Shown piece after piece: positions 34,777-43,644 of a DNA stretch of 64,000 bases; positions within the stretch are counted from its first letter, which is position 1; each line of letters starts with the position of its first letter. Below the pieces are notes generated by a model. That model had not been told where the DNA came from and did no database searches. It worked only from the letters and a program-made list of their open reading frames with translations. This stretch comes from Veillonella dispar. GTDB taxonomy: Bacteria > Bacillota > Negativicutes > Veillonellales > Veillonellaceae. Made by a program: the position numbers and the translations under genes. The stretch is taken from contig NZ_LR134375.1 of assembly GCF_900637515.1 (NCBI RefSeq), forward strand, positions 502,501 to 566,500, written 5' to 3'.

Positions 34777-36417
34777 ATGAGTTTAGCAAGTTTCTTTGAA
34801 TCCATTCCGGAGAAACAACGCAATCTACAATTAGGTTTAGAATGCGATAATCCGATGAGTGGTGCATTCCCTCATAAACGGGTTGTTCATGCAGGGCTAA
34901 ATGGCACCTTAGTTTCGCCAAAGGAAACACAAGCCGTTTGGGATACCTTAATGAATGGCACACCGAAAAAGGGTGAAATGCAATGTGCTTACATTCACAT
35001 TCCATTTTGTAAGACAAAATGCACATATTGTGGTTTCTTCCAAAACGGTACGAGTCAAAGTGTAGAGGACCAATATATTGATGGTCTTGTTAGCGAGTTA
35101 AAACTAGCTAGTGAGCGTCCAAGATTAAAAGATGGATTAATCCACGCCGTATTTATCGGCGGAGGCACACCAACATCGCTATCTCCAGCAAACTCTGAAC
35201 GATTGCTAAAAGCAATTAAAGAATATTTGCCACTAGCTAACGATTATGAACTGACCTTAGAAGGTCGTATTCACGACTTGATTCCTGAAAACCTCGACGT
35301 ATGGATGGCAAATGGTGTTAACCGTATGTCCATTGGTGTACAATCTTTCAACACCGAGGTACGTCAAATGGTGGGCCGTTTAGATACAAGAGAAACAGTA
35401 TTAGAACGGTTAGCTGCGTTAAAAGCCTATGGTCAATGTTCCGTAGTTATCGACTTGATTTACGGCTTACCAGGCCAAACTATGGAGGTTTGGGAACAAG
35501 ATTTGGCTGATCTAGTAAGCTCCGGCGTAGACGGTGCAGACCTATACCAACTAAATGTATTTGATGGTAGCGATCTTAATAAAGATATTGCAAAAGGCAA
35601 GGTACCCGCTGCTGCTACAACTGCTATGCAAGGGGATATGTTCGAGTTTGGTCGGAAATACTTAGATGAACGTTCCTATCGTCGATTGAGTGCGGCTCAC
35701 TGGAGTGCGAACAATCGTGAACGTAGCTTGTATAACATCTTAGCTAAAGCTGGTGTTCCTATGTTCCCATTCGGCAGTGGTGCCGGTGGTAACGTTGATG
35801 GGTACGGCATGATGTTACATCGTGCATTAAAGCCATACGAAGATATGGTTAGCCGCGGTGAAAAACCATTTATGGCTCTTATGAAACAAAGTGAATTACA
35901 ACCCATTGTAAATCAAGTTGTAAGCCAACTTGAACAAGGGTTCCTCAATATTATGAGTTTGGTAACACTAGATCCAAGACTAGAAGAATTAAACTGGCTC
36001 TATGAATTATGGGAAGAACGTGGCCTCGTAGCTTACAATGGGTTACTTTATAAATTGACTGCAGCTGGTGAATTCTGGACTGTAAATCTTACACAAAGTA
36101 CCTTGGAGGCTGTGGAGTATATCATGACTGGTAAAAACTCCTTCGCTATGGAAGCGGTGGCTGCCCAAGATACGAAAACAACGTCTAAAGATAATCCTAA
36201 CCAAGAGGTACGTGGTATTGGTCAAGGTAAAGCTAATATTTCCGTACCAACAGATGAAGACTCCGAAGCACAACGCAAGGAAGCCCTTATAGCTAAGGCA
36301 AAAGCAGAAATTGCGAAAAGCGGTGCATCTGGTGAGTCAGCAAATCGAATGGTACAAGCTATGTACAATTTGAGTGCTGATGAAATTGAATATATGATGG
36401 AACGTATGATGTCTTAA
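34777..36417 (+). CDS. hutW: HutW/ChuW-type radical SAM enzyme for anaerobic heme degradation
   Basis: 546 residues from ATG 34777, which follows a GGGGATTGGAG ribosome binding region; an upstream frame overlapping the flavodoxin gene is not needed. The radical SAM cluster is C78-KTK-C82-TY-C85, followed by GGGTPTSL (about 128), VNRMSIGVQSF (about 185) and DLIYGLPGQT (about 228), the HemN-like fold. The downstream segment SAAHWSANNRERSLYN and FGSGAGGNVDGYGMM matches the ChuW/HutW branch, which opens the heme ring without oxygen and releases iron. The last 95 residues or so (charged, Ala/Lys/Glu-rich) extend beyond the usual family length. Confidence 0.9.
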   Translation: MSLASFFESIPEKQRNLQLGLECDNPMSGAFPHKRVVHAGLNGTLVSPKETQAVWDTLMNGTPKKGEMQCAYIHIPFCKTKCTYCGFFQNGTSQSVEDQYIDGLVSELKLASERPRLKDGLIHAVFIGGGTPTSLSPANSERLLKAIKEYLPLANDYELTLEGRIHDLIPENLDVWMANGVNRMSIGVQSFNTEVRQMVGRLDTRETVLERLAALKAYGQCSVVIDLIYGLPGQTMEVWEQDLADLVSSGVDGADLYQLNVFDGSDLNKDIAKGKVPAAATTAMQGDMFEFGRKYLDERSYRRLSAAHWSANNRERSLYNILAKAGVPMFPFGSGAGGNVDGYGMMLHRALKPYEDMVSRGEKPFMALMKQSELQPIVNQVVSQLEQGFLNIMSLVTLDPRLEELNWLYELWEERGLVAYNGLLYKLTAAGEFWTVNLTQSTLEAVEYIMTGKNSFAMEAVAAQDTKTTSKDNPNQEVRGIGQGKANISVPTDEDSEAQRKEALIAKAKAEIAKSGASGESANRMVQAMYNLSADEIEYMMERMMS

Positions 36418-36517
36418 CCTGTTATATTACACCTTATATCTAACAACCTTTCTCACATACAACATATACTAAACAAGACAAACTACGTGACATACAGTAC
36501 ACTTTGTACTACAAAGT

Positions 36518-36550
36518 AGCCCCAGACCATGGTCTGGGGTTTACTTTTTA
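36518..36550 (+). terminator. Terminator of the heme operon
   Basis: CCCCAGACC and GGTCTGGGG pair across a central AT, a 20-base perfect palindrome, followed by TTTACTTTTT. Confidence 0.85.
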
Positions 36551-36633
36551 TAAGGTGAAAGGTATTCTGTAATAAAAGAGCTAGAGTATAATTGTTGTAT
36601 GAATCGTTGTGGTTTCGGAGTTAGGAGATTAGT

Positions 36634-37650
36634 ATGAGTACATTTCCTCAAAAACATATAGATATTGTTGGCATAGGTGCCAGTACATTAGATCGATTTA
36701 TCGTCGTCGATCATTATCCTACAGGCCGTGAGGTACAACAAGTCGTATCGTCTACTACAGATGGTGGTGGGCCAGTGGCTACAGCACTAGCGGTGGCAGG
36801 AAAATATGGTGCCCGTACCGCTATGATTGATAGCATTGGTGATGACACGGTAGGTCGTCATATATTAGATGACTTTGAAAAATACAATGTTAATACAGAG
36901 GCAATTCAAGTTGAACGCGGTGCTAAGAGCGGTGTGGCAACAATCCTCGTAAAACAGAGTACTGGTGAGCGTGCTATATTTTTTGAACGGTCTACTGCAA
37001 CTGAGCCTGAGTTTTTAGATACCCATAAGCAGCTGATAGGATCTGCCTATATTCTGCATATCAATGGTCGACATCGCCAACTCATGCGCTCTGCTATGGC
37101 CGTTGCAAAAGAGGTAGGCACTATCATTTCTTTAGATGGTGGTGCTCAGCGTTACGATGCAGACATGAAGCCTATTACAGAAGCCAGTCACATCGTTATC
37201 GTAGCTCGTGATTATGCTGAAAAATATACGGGCACAACTAATCTAAAAGAGGCTTGTCGTATCATTCATGAACGAGGTGCATGTATTGCAGGTGTTACGG
37301 ATGGTGCAAATGGTAGTTATTTTGTTTGGCCTGATGGAACATTTTATCGATGTGAACCATTTACTCAATCTACCGTAGTAGATACAACGGGGGCTGGGGA
37401 TAGCTTTCATGGTGCTTTTCTAGCTAATTTAGTATATACAATTAATCATATGAAGGGGCAAGACACAACTTCGACGACTAAGCATGACCGTGCATCTATA
37501 CATGCTGTAGAGTTGCTCAAAGCTTGTGCACATTCTGATTTAGAGAAGGCCGCTATTTTTGCATCTGCAGTAGCTTCTTTAAATACACAAGGCATAGGCG
37601 GGCGCAGTCCACTACCAACGTTAAAGTCAGTGCAGGAACTAATAGGATAG
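36634..37650 (+). CDS. PfkB-family carbohydrate kinase
   Basis: 338 residues of ribokinase fold. The N-terminal GGGPVATALAVAGKYGARTAMI (about residues 47-68) is the substrate-binding glycine motif; the ATP/catalytic motif DTTGAGDSFHGAF (about 250-262) holds the catalytic Asp. Substrate not determinable; sugar, nucleoside and tagatose-6-phosphate kinases share these motifs. It is followed after only 10 bases by trkH, so it may be co-transcribed with potassium uptake genes, without obvious functional logic. Confidence 0.9.
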   Translation: MSTFPQKHIDIVGIGASTLDRFIVVDHYPTGREVQQVVSSTTDGGGPVATALAVAGKYGARTAMIDSIGDDTVGRHILDDFEKYNVNTEAIQVERGAKSGVATILVKQSTGERAIFFERSTATEPEFLDTHKQLIGSAYILHINGRHRQLMRSAMAVAKEVGTIISLDGGAQRYDADMKPITEASHIVIVARDYAEKYTGTTNLKEACRIIHERGACIAGVTDGANGSYFVWPDGTFYRCEPFTQSTVVDTTGAGDSFHGAFLANLVYTINHMKGQDTTSTTKHDRASIHAVELLKACAHSDLEKAAIFASAVASLNTQGIGGRSPLPTLKSVQELIG

Positions 37651-37660
37651 GACTATAGTT

Positions 37661-39022
37661 ATGTGGAAAAATACTTCAAAAAATCAAGTTCAGCAATATA
37701 TGCAACATAATCCTTATCGCCTATTAGCCCTTAGCTTTTTTGCTACCATGACTATAGGGACGATATTACTCATGTTGCCCATATCACATGCTCAAGGCCT
37801 TAGTACAACGCTTGTAGATGCAGCTTTTACCGCAGTATCTTGTGTTTCTGTAACTGGATTGTCAACAGTAGATACCTATCATCATTGGTCCTTGTTTGGC
37901 AAAATCGTCATGGTAATCCTTATCCAATTAGGTGGTTTAGGGATTGTTTCCTTTACCACTATTATTGCTCTAGTATTAGGGCGACGGGTAGGTCTGAAAA
38001 ATCGCGTGCTTTTGTCAGAAGATGTAGGGCAAGATGGCATGAAAGGGCTTCTACACATTACGAAGAAGCTAACCATTTATACCTTTTGTGTCGAAATAAT
38101 TGGGGGTATTATCTATACCATTCAGCTATATCCCTATATTGGTGATGCTGCTTTATATACGGGGATTATGCAATCTATTTCCAGCTTTTGTAATGCAGGA
38201 TTTATATTCTTTGATAATGATCTACCTTATGCTATGGTGGGCGATGTATTATTTAATATGAATACAATGGCCCTTATTGTAATAGGTGGTTTTGGGTATC
38301 TCGCAACTTTTGATATTTGGTCGCATCGCAAGCTACGACGATTTGTAGATTTAAAACTACATACAAAAATAATGTTAGTTGGTACAACGGCGCTCATCCT
38401 TTTAGGGACTATTATTTTCTTGGGGGTTGAGTGGGCGAATCCCAAAACGTTTGGTCCTTTACCTATATGGAACAAGATCATGGCATCTCTGTTTCAATCG
38501 ATTACACCTCGTACAGCGGGGATTGCAACTGTAGATTATAATGATTTACATCCAATTACACTGTTTATTACCATCATTTTTATGTTTATTGGGGCAGGTC
38601 CTAACTCTACAGGGGGCGGTGTTAAGATTAGTACTATTGCCGTCGCTTTTCTAGCATCGCGTACATTATTTAATAACCGTTCTGATACAGAGGTTTTTGA
38701 ACGTCGTATCTCGTTGATTACTGTACTTAAGGCAAATGGGATAATCTTTTTATCTATCCTTTTTGTTTTATTTGCTACTTGTTATTTGGCTTGGGATGAG
38801 CCATATGACTTTATTCGACTGCTTTTTGAGGTAACTTCTGCCTTTGGGACCGTAGGTCTTACAACGGGTATTACACCTAATTTATCTGAAAGTAGTAAAT
38901 GGGTGTTGATGCTTGTTATGTTTACAGGTCGTGTAGGGGTTATGACTGTTATTGGTACTTGGGCGCTAAGAACGGCACCGACTAAACCAATTAGCTATGC
39001 AGAAGAGCGTGTATTGTTATAA
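37661..39022 (+). CDS. TrkH/KtrB-type potassium channel subunit
   Basis: 453 residues, eight or more membrane segments with four pore-loop repeats. The selectivity-filter glycines are in VSVTGLSTV (about 66), SFCNAGFIFF (about 176), TPRTAGIAT (about 284) and FGTVGLTTG (about 395). KtrB and TrkH are similar in layout; the compact length favours the KtrB side. It imports K+ and is gated by the RCK protein encoded 34 bases downstream. Confidence 0.94.
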   Translation: MWKNTSKNQVQQYMQHNPYRLLALSFFATMTIGTILLMLPISHAQGLSTTLVDAAFTAVSCVSVTGLSTVDTYHHWSLFGKIVMVILIQLGGLGIVSFTTIIALVLGRRVGLKNRVLLSEDVGQDGMKGLLHITKKLTIYTFCVEIIGGIIYTIQLYPYIGDAALYTGIMQSISSFCNAGFIFFDNDLPYAMVGDVLFNMNTMALIVIGGFGYLATFDIWSHRKLRRFVDLKLHTKIMLVGTTALILLGTIIFLGVEWANPKTFGPLPIWNKIMASLFQSITPRTAGIATVDYNDLHPITLFITIIFMFIGAGPNSTGGGVKISTIAVAFLASRTLFNNRSDTEVFERRISLITVLKANGIIFLSILFVLFATCYLAWDEPYDFIRLLFEVTSAFGTVGLTTGITPNLSESSKWVLMLVMFTGRVGVMTVIGTWALRTAPTKPISYAEERVLL

Positions 39023-39056
39023 AAATAGATTAGATTGAATATAAAAGAGGTCATAT

Positions 39057-39707
39057 ATGAAACATAAAACGATAGCAGTAATAGGTCTTGGTCAATTTGG
39101 TGGCACTGTTGCCAAGATGTTAGCTTCCATGGAGCATGAGGTATTAGGTGTAGATATTGATCCAGAAGTTGTACAGAAAATTTCGCCATTTATAACACAT
39201 GCTATAGTTGCAGATACAACTGATGAAGAGGCAATCAAAGAATTGGCCCTAAGCCAGTTTGATATGGTTATTGTGGCTATAGGTGGAAATCTTCAAGCTA
39301 ATTTAATGACAGCTATGCTTCTTAAAGAATTAAATGCACCTAAAATTGTGGCCAAGGCTGAAAATAATATACAAGGCAAAATGCTTCATAAAATAGGTGT
39401 AGATCAAGTGATTTACCCTGAATACGATATGGCATTACGCCTCGTACAGTTTTTAACTAGAGACCATGTGATGGATTATTTACAACTATCTAAAAATATT
39501 AGTCTCATAGAAATTAAGGTGCCAACATTCTTGGTAGGATCTAATTTAAAGGATTCTAATTTGCGTGAGAAATATAATCTTAATGCAGTAGGCATAAGAC
39601 GCGGTGAAGATTTAGAAGTTCCACCAAACCCAATTACCATTCTCGGTGAAGATGATAAATTATTAGTAATTGGGAATAATTCTGATTTAGATGCATTAAC
39701 GGTGTAG
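39057..39707 (+). CDS. TrkA/KtrA-type RCK gating protein
   Basis: 216 residues. An N-terminal Rossmann fold (VIGLGQFGGTVAKMLASMEHEVLGVDID, nucleotide-binding glycines about 9-14, acidic end about 33) is joined to a C-terminal RCK_C domain (about 135-216). It binds ATP/ADP or NAD(H) and gates the TrkH/KtrB channel. Length and single RCK unit match KtrA rather than the doubled TrkA of enterobacteria. Confidence 0.94.
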   Translation: MKHKTIAVIGLGQFGGTVAKMLASMEHEVLGVDIDPEVVQKISPFITHAIVADTTDEEAIKELALSQFDMVIVAIGGNLQANLMTAMLLKELNAPKIVAKAENNIQGKMLHKIGVDQVIYPEYDMALRLVQFLTRDHVMDYLQLSKNISLIEIKVPTFLVGSNLKDSNLREKYNLNAVGIRRGEDLEVPPNPITILGEDDKLLVIGNNSDLDALTV

Positions 39708-39772
39708 TAAGTATACGAAAGAGATATAATTATATCGAAAAAATGTGATACAATAAAAATAGAATTCAGTAT

Positions 39773-39801
39773 AGGCCATACGTATTCGTATGGCCTTTTT
39801 A
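39773..39801 (+). terminator. Terminator after the potassium uptake pair
   Basis: AGGCCATACG and CGTATGGCCT with a four-base loop, followed by TTTTT. It separates the K+ genes from the three-gene block at 39821-43520. Confidence 0.88.
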
Positions 39802-39820
39802 AATAGAAATGAAGGTTAGT

Positions 39821-40627
39821 ATGACAGAAGAACAATACATAACGGCGCTGACCAATAACCCCCATGGAATTCGGAATATTCCAAACCCTACAGAAGCAAT
39901 GCAACTTACCTGCGTAGCTCAAAATGGCATGTTGTTGCAATACATTAAAGAACCTACCGAAAAGGTTATTGAAACGGCGCTTTCACAATCACCACGAGCC
40001 ATACAATTCGTGGAACATCCTACAGAAGAACTATTACAGGCCTTGGTGAAAAAAGATTGGGCTGTTTTAGAATATATCGATACCCCATCCGATGCAGTTG
40101 TTCAATGTGCACTCAATCAATCTGGGTGGGCTATTCGCTATATTGCAAATCCATCTGAAGCACTGCAGTTAGAAGCTGTAAAGTCTAACTACGATGCTTT
40201 GCAATATATTAAGGAGCCTAGTGAAGCCGTACAATTGCAAGCAGTTAAAGAGAATTACTTGGCATTACGTTATATTGATGAGCCTAGCGTAGCCGTATTA
40301 GAAGCAGCAGTTAAACAAGATTCTCAAGCGATGCGGCAAATTACAAAGCTTACAAAGGACTTGGCATTGCACCTATTTGGTGTAAGTGCTGCCACACTAG
40401 GGTATATACCAAATAATTTAGGTGTCACTGTGGACGAAATTAAATCGATCATCATTAGCGCCATCTCTAGTGATACAGCTGATGAAGACTATATTCGTGA
40501 ATTGATTAACAACCAAGCTATCGGTGGTCGCCAATCTAAATGGCATATCGACCTATTGTCACTTATAGACGCTTATGGAACTAGGGCTGTTAAGAAAATT
40601 GCAGTCAGTGAATATTTGAAGTATTAG
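39821..40627 (+). CDS. 22-residue-repeat protein beside MoxR/VWA genes
   Basis: 268 residues from ATG 39821 (AAGG six to nine bases upstream; an ATG 12 bases earlier lacks one). Residues from about 14 to 170 are at least seven tandem 22-residue repeats of the pattern I-x-x-P-[ST]-E-A-[VL]-x-x-x-A-[VL]-x-x-[ND]-x-x-A-[LI]-x-[YF], for example IKEPSEAVQLQAVKENYLAL. This resembles DUF4116-type helical repeats and should form a short solenoid for protein binding. The C-terminal 80 residues are non-repetitive. It lies 13 bases before the MoxR gene. Likely an adaptor or client-binding protein of the AAA/VWA pair; this is inference. Confidence 0.8.
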   Translation: MTEEQYITALTNNPHGIRNIPNPTEAMQLTCVAQNGMLLQYIKEPTEKVIETALSQSPRAIQFVEHPTEELLQALVKKDWAVLEYIDTPSDAVVQCALNQSGWAIRYIANPSEALQLEAVKSNYDALQYIKEPSEAVQLQAVKENYLALRYIDEPSVAVLEAAVKQDSQAMRQITKLTKDLALHLFGVSAATLGYIPNNLGVTVDEIKSIIISAISSDTADEDYIRELINNQAIGGRQSKWHIDLLSLIDAYGTRAVKKIAVSEYLKY

Positions 40628-40640
40628 AAATGGAGACACA

Positions 40641-41741
40641 ATGAACTTTATAGATACAATGGCAAGTGTAGAATTAGTGCTTGCTGCTAATCAAGTGCCT
40701 TTGCTCGTTGGTGAAACGGGCATTGGTAAAACATCTCTTGCGGCACGCGTAGCTACTGTGCATGACTGGGAATTGGTAACCATTGATGGAAATCTTTTAA
40801 AAGAAGGTGAAATTGGTGGTTTACCAACTGTAGAATCTGTAACACATACAGATGGTCGTGGTAACACACATTCTGTAAAGACTACAGTGTATGCTGTACA
40901 TCATACGTTGGAACATGTGGCTCAAGCTGTGGATAAAGGTCGTCAAGTATTACTGTTTATCGATGAAATTAACCGTGCTGAACATGCAGTACAACAGGAG
41001 TTAATGAATCTTATCTTGAATCGTGAAATCAATGGCTTCTCTTTAAGTGATCAAGTGCGTATCATCGCCGCTATGAACCCTGAGGATTCTTTTGACTACC
41101 AAACTATCGACATGGACCCGGCACAACAAAACCGTTTTGTATGGCTCTATATGAATGCTGATTATATGCAATGGATTGACTGGGCTATAAGTGCTGGTAT
41201 TGAGGAAAAAGTTATCGAATTCATTTCTTCCTATCCAGAGTATTTAAATCAACGACATGAAGATGATATTGATGCGACACCACGCTCCTTTGAACGCGTA
41301 TCTGGCCTGTATACGATTTATAAAAACCAAGAAGATTCAGCCTATAGTCGCGATGTATTTATGAATGTTATCCGCGGTAATGTAGGTAAACTCATTGCCG
41401 AGGCGTTTGTAAACTTTATCGAGTCAGACCAAGAACCACTTATTACCTTTGATGATGTATTGGTGGCGGTTCAAAAGCCAGGGGCCATTATGTCTATGGC
41501 TGAACAGGTTAAAGGTGAAAGTCCAACACGCTTATACGTAGCGGCTAAAAATATGTTGCATCGTTTAAACCGCAATAGCAATGCCGAAGAAGTTCATCAC
41601 TTCATTGAATTCCTTACATTGTATCCAGGTGATCTACGCGTAGCAGTTATGAAAGACTTGCGTAACACATACGAACGTGTTTTCGCTTATGCCATTGAAG
41701 ATGACTTGTTCATCGATACCTTCTTTGAAGCACAAAAATAG
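40641..41741 (+). CDS. MoxR-type AAA+ ATPase
   Basis: 366 residues with one AAA+ module: Walker A GETGIGKTS (about 23-31), Walker B LLFIDEINRAE (about 101-111), sensor 1 IIAAMNPED (about 137) and an Arg-finger region QNRFVWLYM. MoxR ATPases typically act with a VWA protein as chaperone-like machines that activate or assemble a target. Here the VWA partner is the next gene (135 bases downstream) and a helical-repeat protein precedes it. The C-terminal half is largely helical. Confidence 0.92.
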   Translation: MNFIDTMASVELVLAANQVPLLVGETGIGKTSLAARVATVHDWELVTIDGNLLKEGEIGGLPTVESVTHTDGRGNTHSVKTTVYAVHHTLEHVAQAVDKGRQVLLFIDEINRAEHAVQQELMNLILNREINGFSLSDQVRIIAAMNPEDSFDYQTIDMDPAQQNRFVWLYMNADYMQWIDWAISAGIEEKVIEFISSYPEYLNQRHEDDIDATPRSFERVSGLYTIYKNQEDSAYSRDVFMNVIRGNVGKLIAEAFVNFIESDQEPLITFDDVLVAVQKPGAIMSMAEQVKGESPTRLYVAAKNMLHRLNRNSNAEEVHHFIEFLTLYPGDLRVAVMKDLRNTYERVFAYAIEDDLFIDTFFEAQK

Positions 41742-41876
41742 TTCTGCTCCATAGTTAACTAAATGAAGCTGTCTATATGGATAAAGAAATTTAGCGAATG
41801 ATTGGGGATACAATAACCAATATATAAAACATGATATACATAAAATCTGATGTTAAACGAAAAAGGAGGTGGAATG

Positions 41877-43520
41877 ATGCAACGAAATTTAGATAAAGAT
41901 GATATTCGCGACGCCTCTGATTTACTCACTCATATAGACGGGTGGGAGAAAACAGGTTCCTATGATGAGAAGGCCATCGAGGCTCTCGATCGTTGGCATG
42001 CAAAACGGGAGCGTATTCATCGTGAAGCAGAGGCCTTGTACACGCAAATCTATGCTGCTTACGAAGCCTATGTAGATAGTTATGAAGCACAACATCATAG
42101 CATGGAACCAGAACGCATAGCGGCAGACTTGATGAACCATAATATGTCTGATAGTCATATAGGGACCATAGGACGTGCCTTAGATGAGATACAAATTGAA
42201 GGCACCGATTTTGCGATAATGCAACAAGCCGTAATGACACCTGCCTTTGAGCAACGATTATGGAATATTTTACATGATGTAAATAGCTTACTCCTTGAAG
42301 AGGACCAATTCTTTGGTTATTTCTATTTACAAATGGCTCATCGTATTCGTTTTGATATGACCAGTGCCTTCGGTATTAACTTAAAACAAGGTGGCTATGT
42401 ATTATATGTAAATCCTTTTATCTTACTACGCCAGCCACCAGATGTTATGAAAGATGGCATTAAGCGTGAAATTCTTCATATTATTTCTGCACATTTGATG
42501 CGCGTAAAAACATTGAGTCAAAGCTTTAATAAAACGGCCGTACATATGGCGATGGATATGGTTGTAAATGACTACTTAGAACATGTTGATCGTGATGCGG
42601 TTACTGTAGCCAATGTAAATGAACGTTTTGGATTGATGCTCAAACGATTCCGTACCATTGAGTATTACGCCAAGGCCATCGATAAGGCGATGAAGGAAAA
42701 GCCTGAACTCTTTGTACCTGTAGATAATTCTGATACAGCTGTAGCTATGGAGTTTGACTCTCAAACTAGCCATGATATTTGGGATGAATCTGATTCCATT
42801 GATACGGATACGATGGACCAAATTACGGAGCGCTATATCAACGAAGCCTCAAAAGGTGATATGGAAGGGTATGTGAAGAGTCTCATCGATACCTTCCAAA
42901 AGACGCGTCGTGCTCTTCCGTGGTATTTCTACCTTAAAAAGCTTATGGGCAAGGTAGCAAGTGGGTACAAAAAAACGACGATGCGTCGCAATCGTCGTCA
43001 ACCTGAGCGCTTGGAGTTGTCTGGTACCTTGCGTCAACATAAAGCTAATGTATGGGTTGCTCTCGATATGAGTGGTAGTATTACCGATGCAGAGTTTACG
43101 AACGCCTTAGAACAAGTACTGCAAATTGTACATGCCTATAACCATCGCATCACCGTTGTAGAATGTGATAATGAGGTGCGCCGTACTTATACGATGGAAT
43201 CAGTAAAAGATGTAAAGCCTCGCCTTGATGTGCGCGGTGCAACAGCTTTCTCGCCAGTATTTTCTTTAGCCAATCAAAACCGTGTGGATTTATTGGTTTA
43301 CTTCACGGATGGCAAAGGCGAGGAACGATTACGAGAGGCTCCGAAAGGGTATAAGGTTTTATGGGTTCTTACAGGGGAAAATCCTCAACTATCTCTTCAT
43401 AATCCGTATGGCATGGTTCGTGAACTAGGTTATGTGGGTGTAGATGAAACACAAGATATAGATGAATTTGTACGTATGTCTAGTCGTAGTGGCTTTTCTA
43501 TGGCTAACCAAGAGGTTTAG
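41877..43520 (+). CDS. DUF2201-type putative metallopeptidase-like protein with VWA domain
   Basis: 547 residues from ATG 41877, seven bases after AGGAGG; ATG 41874 is an alternative. The middle region (about 165-215) holds a degenerate metallopeptidase-like motif REILHIISAHLMR (H-x4-H). A Ser/Asp-rich acidic stretch follows (about 285-310). The C-terminal VWA-like domain has the MIDAS start DMSGSITD (about 396-403) and VYFTDGKG-like strand LLVYFTDGKGEE. It is the expected partner of the MoxR ATPase encoded upstream. Substrate and process unknown. Confidence 0.88.
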   Translation: MQRNLDKDDIRDASDLLTHIDGWEKTGSYDEKAIEALDRWHAKRERIHREAEALYTQIYAAYEAYVDSYEAQHHSMEPERIAADLMNHNMSDSHIGTIGRALDEIQIEGTDFAIMQQAVMTPAFEQRLWNILHDVNSLLLEEDQFFGYFYLQMAHRIRFDMTSAFGINLKQGGYVLYVNPFILLRQPPDVMKDGIKREILHIISAHLMRVKTLSQSFNKTAVHMAMDMVVNDYLEHVDRDAVTVANVNERFGLMLKRFRTIEYYAKAIDKAMKEKPELFVPVDNSDTAVAMEFDSQTSHDIWDESDSIDTDTMDQITERYINEASKGDMEGYVKSLIDTFQKTRRALPWYFYLKKLMGKVASGYKKTTMRRNRRQPERLELSGTLRQHKANVWVALDMSGSITDAEFTNALEQVLQIVHAYNHRITVVECDNEVRRTYTMESVKDVKPRLDVRGATAFSPVFSLANQNRVDLLVYFTDGKGEERLREAPKGYKVLWVLTGENPQLSLHNPYGMVRELGYVGVDETQDIDEFVRMSSRSGFSMANQEV

Positions 43521-43588
43521 GCTGCTTTATAAAGGTGAGCATTGATATATTTTGGTTTAACCTAGAGATGTGTTTATAAAAGCATATA

Positions 43589-43621
43589 AAAATGACGCAA
43601 TTCCTTAGAATTGCGTCATTT
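43589..43621. terminator. Bidirectional terminator
   Basis: AAATGACGCAATTC and GAATTGCGTCATTT pair with a short loop between two converging genes. Confidence 0.9.
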
Positions 43622-43644
43622 CTACGTAGATGTTATTTTTTATT

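Noticed and set aside
39860-40360. CRISPR-like array from regularly spaced repeats
   Set aside because: The period is 66 bases, in frame, and the similarity is at the protein level; these are protein repeats with no invariant DNA repeat and spacer structure.
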